Shown here: piece after piece, positions 42,073-44,355 of the stretch | How positions within the stretch are numbered: the stretch's first letter is position 1 | Layout: every line of letters starts with the position of its first letter | NCBI GenBank assembly: GCA_017621415.1 | Contig: JAGATD010000052.1 | Coordinates: 1 to 44,355, forward strand | Direction of reading: 5' to 3' | DNA from: Clostridia bacterium | Lineage (GTDB): Bacteria > Bacillota > Clostridia > Oscillospirales > CAG-272 | DNA: 44,355 nucleotides | The notes under the pieces: model-generated | Database searches by the model: none | What the model was told of the DNA's origin: nothing | The model's input: only the letters and a program-made list of their open reading frames with translations | Position numbers and translations under genes: made by a program

Positions 42073-42957
42073 TTACCTCTTATTACTATAGTTTTGTCTT
42101 ATAAATGCTTCTATTTGTGGTGCTGTGTATGTGTTAGTAAATTCCTGTGAGGGATGTAAGCCGTCACTGCCGTAATTGTACATTTCAAGCTCAAATTTAC
42201 CCTCGTTGAACATATCCAATACAGGAATATCGTAAAACGCTGCAACCTCTTTTACGGCATTCGCTACGTCTTCAAGATTATATCCTACGTTATTATCATC
42301 TTTATAAATCATTGTACCGAATTTGCACTTGTACGGAGTCATAAAGAATATAAACGCATCATTCTGTGTAGACGTAAGATGTTCAGCAATCAGATATAAA
42401 CTGCCGTAAATTGTATCGTGGGTTGTATCTCCAAATGTGCCGAGCGGAAGATCGACTAAATAATCATTAACACCAAGCATAAGGCTGATTATGTCTGCCT
42501 GTTCTGTATATGCTAAGATCCTATCTGTCATACAAATACGGTTAAGAGTGTTTGTGCAGAAAGTTGCACCCGATACAGCCTTATTTGTAAACGAAGCCAA
42601 CCCCAAAGCGTTTGAAATCAAAGTAGGATAAGGTGTTGTTATACCTGAGCCGTAAGTTATACTATCTCCAAAAGCAACGTAAGACAAGGTAGAGAAATCT
42701 ATAACCTCAGGTGTAGGTGTTGTATCCTCTGTCGGTGTATCATCTACAGGCGGTTCTTCATCCTCTGAAGGTGTGCTATCGGGATTTTCGGCAGTGTTAT
42801 CATCCGGTAAAGGTTCATCAATAGGAACATCTGTAATATCGCTTCCGGTGTCTTCATCTGCCGGAGGACTGCTAAAGCGAAGCAAACATACAACTAAAGA
42901 AAACAAAAGGATAATTTCAAGAAAAACTATAGTATATTTTACGTATTGATTATTCAT
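42073..42957 (-). CDS. Membrane-anchored SGNH/GDSL hydrolase
   Basis: A 294-residue protein. An N-terminal membrane anchor (about 5-28) is followed by a Pro/Asp/Glu/Thr-rich linker (29-88) and an SGNH esterase domain. Block I is FGDSIT with Ser99, block II has Gly130, block III LGVND with Asn164, and block V SDGLHPS with Asp265 and His268, so the catalytic set is complete. Such enzymes often de-esterify or deacetylate wall or capsule sugars, which would aid virion entry, exit or receptor handling at the envelope. The stop is 4 bases before the next gene. Confidence 0.88.
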   Translation of the reverse strand: MNNQYVKYTIVFLEIILLFSLVVCLLRFSSPPADEDTGSDITDVPIDEPLPDDNTAENPDSTPSEDEEPPVDDTPTEDTTPTPEVIDFSTLSYVAFGDSITYGSGITTPYPTLISNALGLASFTNKAVSGATFCTNTLNRICMTDRILAYTEQADIISLMLGVNDYLVDLPLGTFGDTTHDTIYGSLYLIAEHLTSTQNDAFIFFMTPYKCKFGTMIYKDDNNVGYNLEDVANAVKEVAAFYDIPVLDMFNEGKFELEMYNYGSDGLHPSQEFTNTYTAPQIEAFIRQNYSNKR

Positions 42958-43017
42958 CTCTTAATCACCGTTTTTTTCTTCAATTATATCACGAAATTAA
43001 AGACAAATCAATAGTAA

Positions 43018-43923
43018 TTACTGAAGATAAATTTCAAGTACGTCAGCGGAAACGCTATCTACAGCAAAGACGATAGAGTTATATGCGGAAACATCGTAGG
43101 AGATATATGAAAACTCACCGATAGTTTTTTCAACCTTGTAAGTATGTTCAAGCTTACCGCCCGATACCCAAGTATCATCAGCATCATATAATATAGGCAT
43201 TGCGTAGCTAGAATCACCAAGCACAACCTTTTTATTTAATGTTTCGGTTTTAAGCTTAACAATTATTTTAGTAGCAGAAGAAGTATCTATTTTATTTGTG
43301 AAATAAAATCCGGTATCATCTACTTCAAAGGAGTCTGTGGTAGTATTATACCTACCCTCGCCCCAAATGCTTGCTACATTGTCTGCTGATGTAAATTCAT
43401 CAACACGAATAGAAAAGTTCTGCTTCTTGTTTACAGTAATCTTGTAATCGTCGGCATAGCCTGCTACTTCCCAGAAGTGAATCTTCCATTCATCTACGGG
43501 GCGATTATCTTCGTCGACAGGCGCATCGGGAGAAATTACAATACGGCAATACTTTGCAAATTTAAAATTATTACCCTTTTCATAAACACCGTCAAGATGT
43601 GCGTCAAGAAGTTCGGAAGCGCCTATAAAGGATTTGTTTGAGCTATAATAGAACACCTGATATTTGCCTGTAGCTTCAAAGTCAGGTTCAATTACAAGTC
43701 CCTGACATTCGATAAGGTCTTTTGTGTAAATGGAAGTGTCGCTCTTTATGTAATAGCCTGCGGAATCAAGAGCGCCCTTCTTGAATTCGAAGTCTGATAC
43801 ATCGGTTGTTTTTGAACCGAATATCGCTGCAAGCCCGGCTACACAACCGACAAGAAGCACTACTACAACTACAGCGGAAATTATCTTATCCCACTTGACT
43901 TTGTTAAATCTGAAACGTTTCAT
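43018..43923 (-). CDS. Membrane-anchored surface protein (301 aa)
   Basis: A 301-residue protein with an N-terminal anchor (about 14-36: VVVVVLLVGCVAGLAA) and a long beta-rich outer part with aromatic and Asp-rich strands (KYQVFYYSSNKSFIG, IHFWEVAGYADDYKI, TGFYFTNK). It looks like one or two carbohydrate-binding-like beta-sandwich domains; no motif is diagnostic. RBS GAGAGGATA. Found between the basic protein and the SGNH hydrolase, it may be a surface or virion receptor-binding partner of that enzyme. Confidence 0.6.
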   Translation of the reverse strand: MKRFRFNKVKWDKIISAVVVVVLLVGCVAGLAAIFGSKTTDVSDFEFKKGALDSAGYYIKSDTSIYTKDLIECQGLVIEPDFEATGKYQVFYYSSNKSFIGASELLDAHLDGVYEKGNNFKFAKYCRIVISPDAPVDEDNRPVDEWKIHFWEVAGYADDYKITVNKKQNFSIRVDEFTSADNVASIWGEGRYNTTTDSFEVDDTGFYFTNKIDTSSATKIIVKLKTETLNKKVVLGDSSYAMPILYDADDTWVSGGKLEHTYKVEKTIGEFSYISYDVSAYNSIVFAVDSVSADVLEIYLQ

Positions 43924-43929
43924 TTGTGT

Positions 43930-44148
43930 TTATCCTCTCTTTTTTCTTGTTTTTTTCGGGAGTTGTCCGTATTTTAAGGGATTCCTTTTCATCATCTGCA
44001 AACCTTTGTTATATCCTCTTGCAAACGAGGCTTTAAGGTTTGCAAACTTGAAGTTAATACCTCTCTTTTTGTGTGCTACGGCATAGCCCTTGCCGGAGTG
44101 GTAGGCTTGCCGTTCAGCACGTGTGAATTTGCTTTTGAATTTTGCCAT
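43930..44148 (-). CDS. Small, extremely basic protein (72 aa)
   Basis: A 72-residue protein beginning MAKFKSKFTRAERQAYHSG, rich in Lys and Arg throughout (ends KKTRKKRG), with GYAVAHKKRGINFKF and ARGYNKG. RBS AGGAG 9 bases before the ATG. It opens the long - strand operon. The high charge suggests nucleic-acid binding, as for a small single-strand or condensing protein. It is unlike classical coat proteins, as it has no membrane segment. Confidence 0.65.
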   Translation of the reverse strand: MAKFKSKFTRAERQAYHSGKGYAVAHKKRGINFKFANLKASFARGYNKGLQMMKRNPLKYGQLPKKTRKKRG

Positions 44149-44228
44149 AGGTTGTTGCTCCTATTTATTGTTTTGTATATTCTTTGTGTCTTCAAAGAAT
44201 ATAATTTCAATCTGGGTGAATTATACTA

Positions 44229-44355
44229 TTAAGTGCAACACTTTTAGAAAAAAAGAACACTCATATTGAATCCTGTGTTATAATGAAGTTACCACACAAC
44301 AAATAACAAAAGGAGATTCAATATGAGCTATACCCATTTTACCATAGAAGAACGC
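44229..44355 (+). mobile_element. Left end of a second IS30-family insertion sequence (partial)
   Basis: AAGTGCAACACTTTT (44231-44245) is a typical IS30-type end, followed by a leader with TATAAT (44279-44284) and the start of a transposase gene. The rest lies outside the window. Its transposase differs from the one at 34457-35527, so these are two different elements. Confidence 0.65.
44323..44355 (+). CDS. IS30-family transposase, first 11 residues (cut by window end)
   Basis: The start MSYTHFTIEER, with RBS AAAAGGAG, is the well-known N-terminus of IS30-type transposases (MSYTHLTIEER in many copies). Only 11 codons are visible, so nothing can be said about intactness. Confidence 0.75.
   Translation, partial: MSYTHFTIEER

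Larger units (their letters stand above)
34447..44228. mobile_element. Putative inovirus-like integrated element with IS30-type transposase
   Basis: A block of unrelated genes inserted just upstream of ispE. It has a transposase at the left edge, a gene-free inverted-repeat zone, a + strand run of small genes and a long - strand operon. That operon holds small membrane peptides, a secreted protein with C-terminal membrane segments, an SGNH hydrolase and a membrane P-loop ATPase. This gene mix is seen in filamentous-phage (inovirus) prophages, which are usually 6-15 kb. No Rep initiator, relaxase, portal or terminase is seen. The left edge is set at the AAGTGC motif (34447-34452). The right edge is unknown because a second insertion sequence begins at about 44229 and the window ends. 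Confidence 0.5.

Noticed and set aside
34447..44245. The two IS30 transposases as a matched pair forming a composite transposon
   Set aside because: Their N-termini differ clearly (MKEQKTRAYRR versus MSYTHFTIEER), so they are different elements; only a short AAGTGC motif is shared.
1..44355. CRISPR array, tRNA or rRNA genes
   Set aside because: No regularly spaced repeats and no tRNA-like or rRNA sequence were seen on either strand by reading; no covariance search was possible.

Overview
The window looks like a chromosomal segment of a low-to-mid GC Gram-positive anaerobe of class Clostridia, probably a gut or rumen Oscillospirales-type genome. The signs are a Firmicutes-style mraZ/rsmH-led division cluster with a PASTA-domain (SpoVD-like) penicillin-binding protein, strong AGGAG ribosome binding sites, canonical TTGACA-17-TATAAT promoters, a SAM-I riboswitch in front of metK, RecD2, Hsp33 and a pyrophosphate-type phosphofructokinase. 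This placement rests on gene content only; no rRNA or tRNA is present.

Region 1 (1-11.9 kb, + strand) is the division and cell-wall (dcw) cluster: mraZ, rsmH, a small single-pass membrane protein in the ftsL position, a PASTA PBP, murE, murF, mraY, ftsW, murG and ftsZ. Three AAAGTG-type boxes at 10-bp spacing lie just downstream of the mraZ promoter and look like an MraZ operator. A strong hairpin plus T-run separates the ftsL-position gene from the PBP gene. ftsZ has its own promoter. murC, murD, ftsQ and ftsA are absent from the cluster.

Region 2 (12.5-34.4 kb) is ordinary chromosome in short units: mreB-like plus a tiny membrane protein; recD2 divergent from an AlkD-like gene; metK with its riboswitch; an ABC exporter whose ATPase is fused to a large membrane domain, with its partner permease and two secreted Ig-like proteins; tetR and a putP-type symporter; ktrB-ktrA potassium uptake; a PPi-type phosphofructokinase; a divergent Fe/Mn superoxide dismutase; and ispE-methyltransferase-hsp33.

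Region 3 (about 34.4-44.2 kb) is an accessory element. It begins with an IS30-type DDE transposase whose 3' end overlaps an IS30-like terminal motif. Next come a gene-free block rich in inverted repeats (possible origin), a + strand run of four small unknown genes, and a long - strand operon read leftward. That operon encodes a very basic 72-residue protein, a membrane-anchored 301-residue protein, a membrane-anchored SGNH hydrolase, a secreted 471-residue protein with C-terminal membrane segments and a basic tail, several 36-45 residue single-pass membrane peptides with basic ends, a 139-residue basic protein and a 750-residue membrane P-loop ATPase. The architecture resembles a filamentous-phage (inovirus-like) morphogenesis module using a transposase for integration. 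No replication initiator was recognised, and the ATPase has the opposite topology to classical pI/Zot proteins, so it would be a divergent or undescribed lineage. A second, different IS30-family transposase begins at the right edge, so the true right end of the element is not visible.
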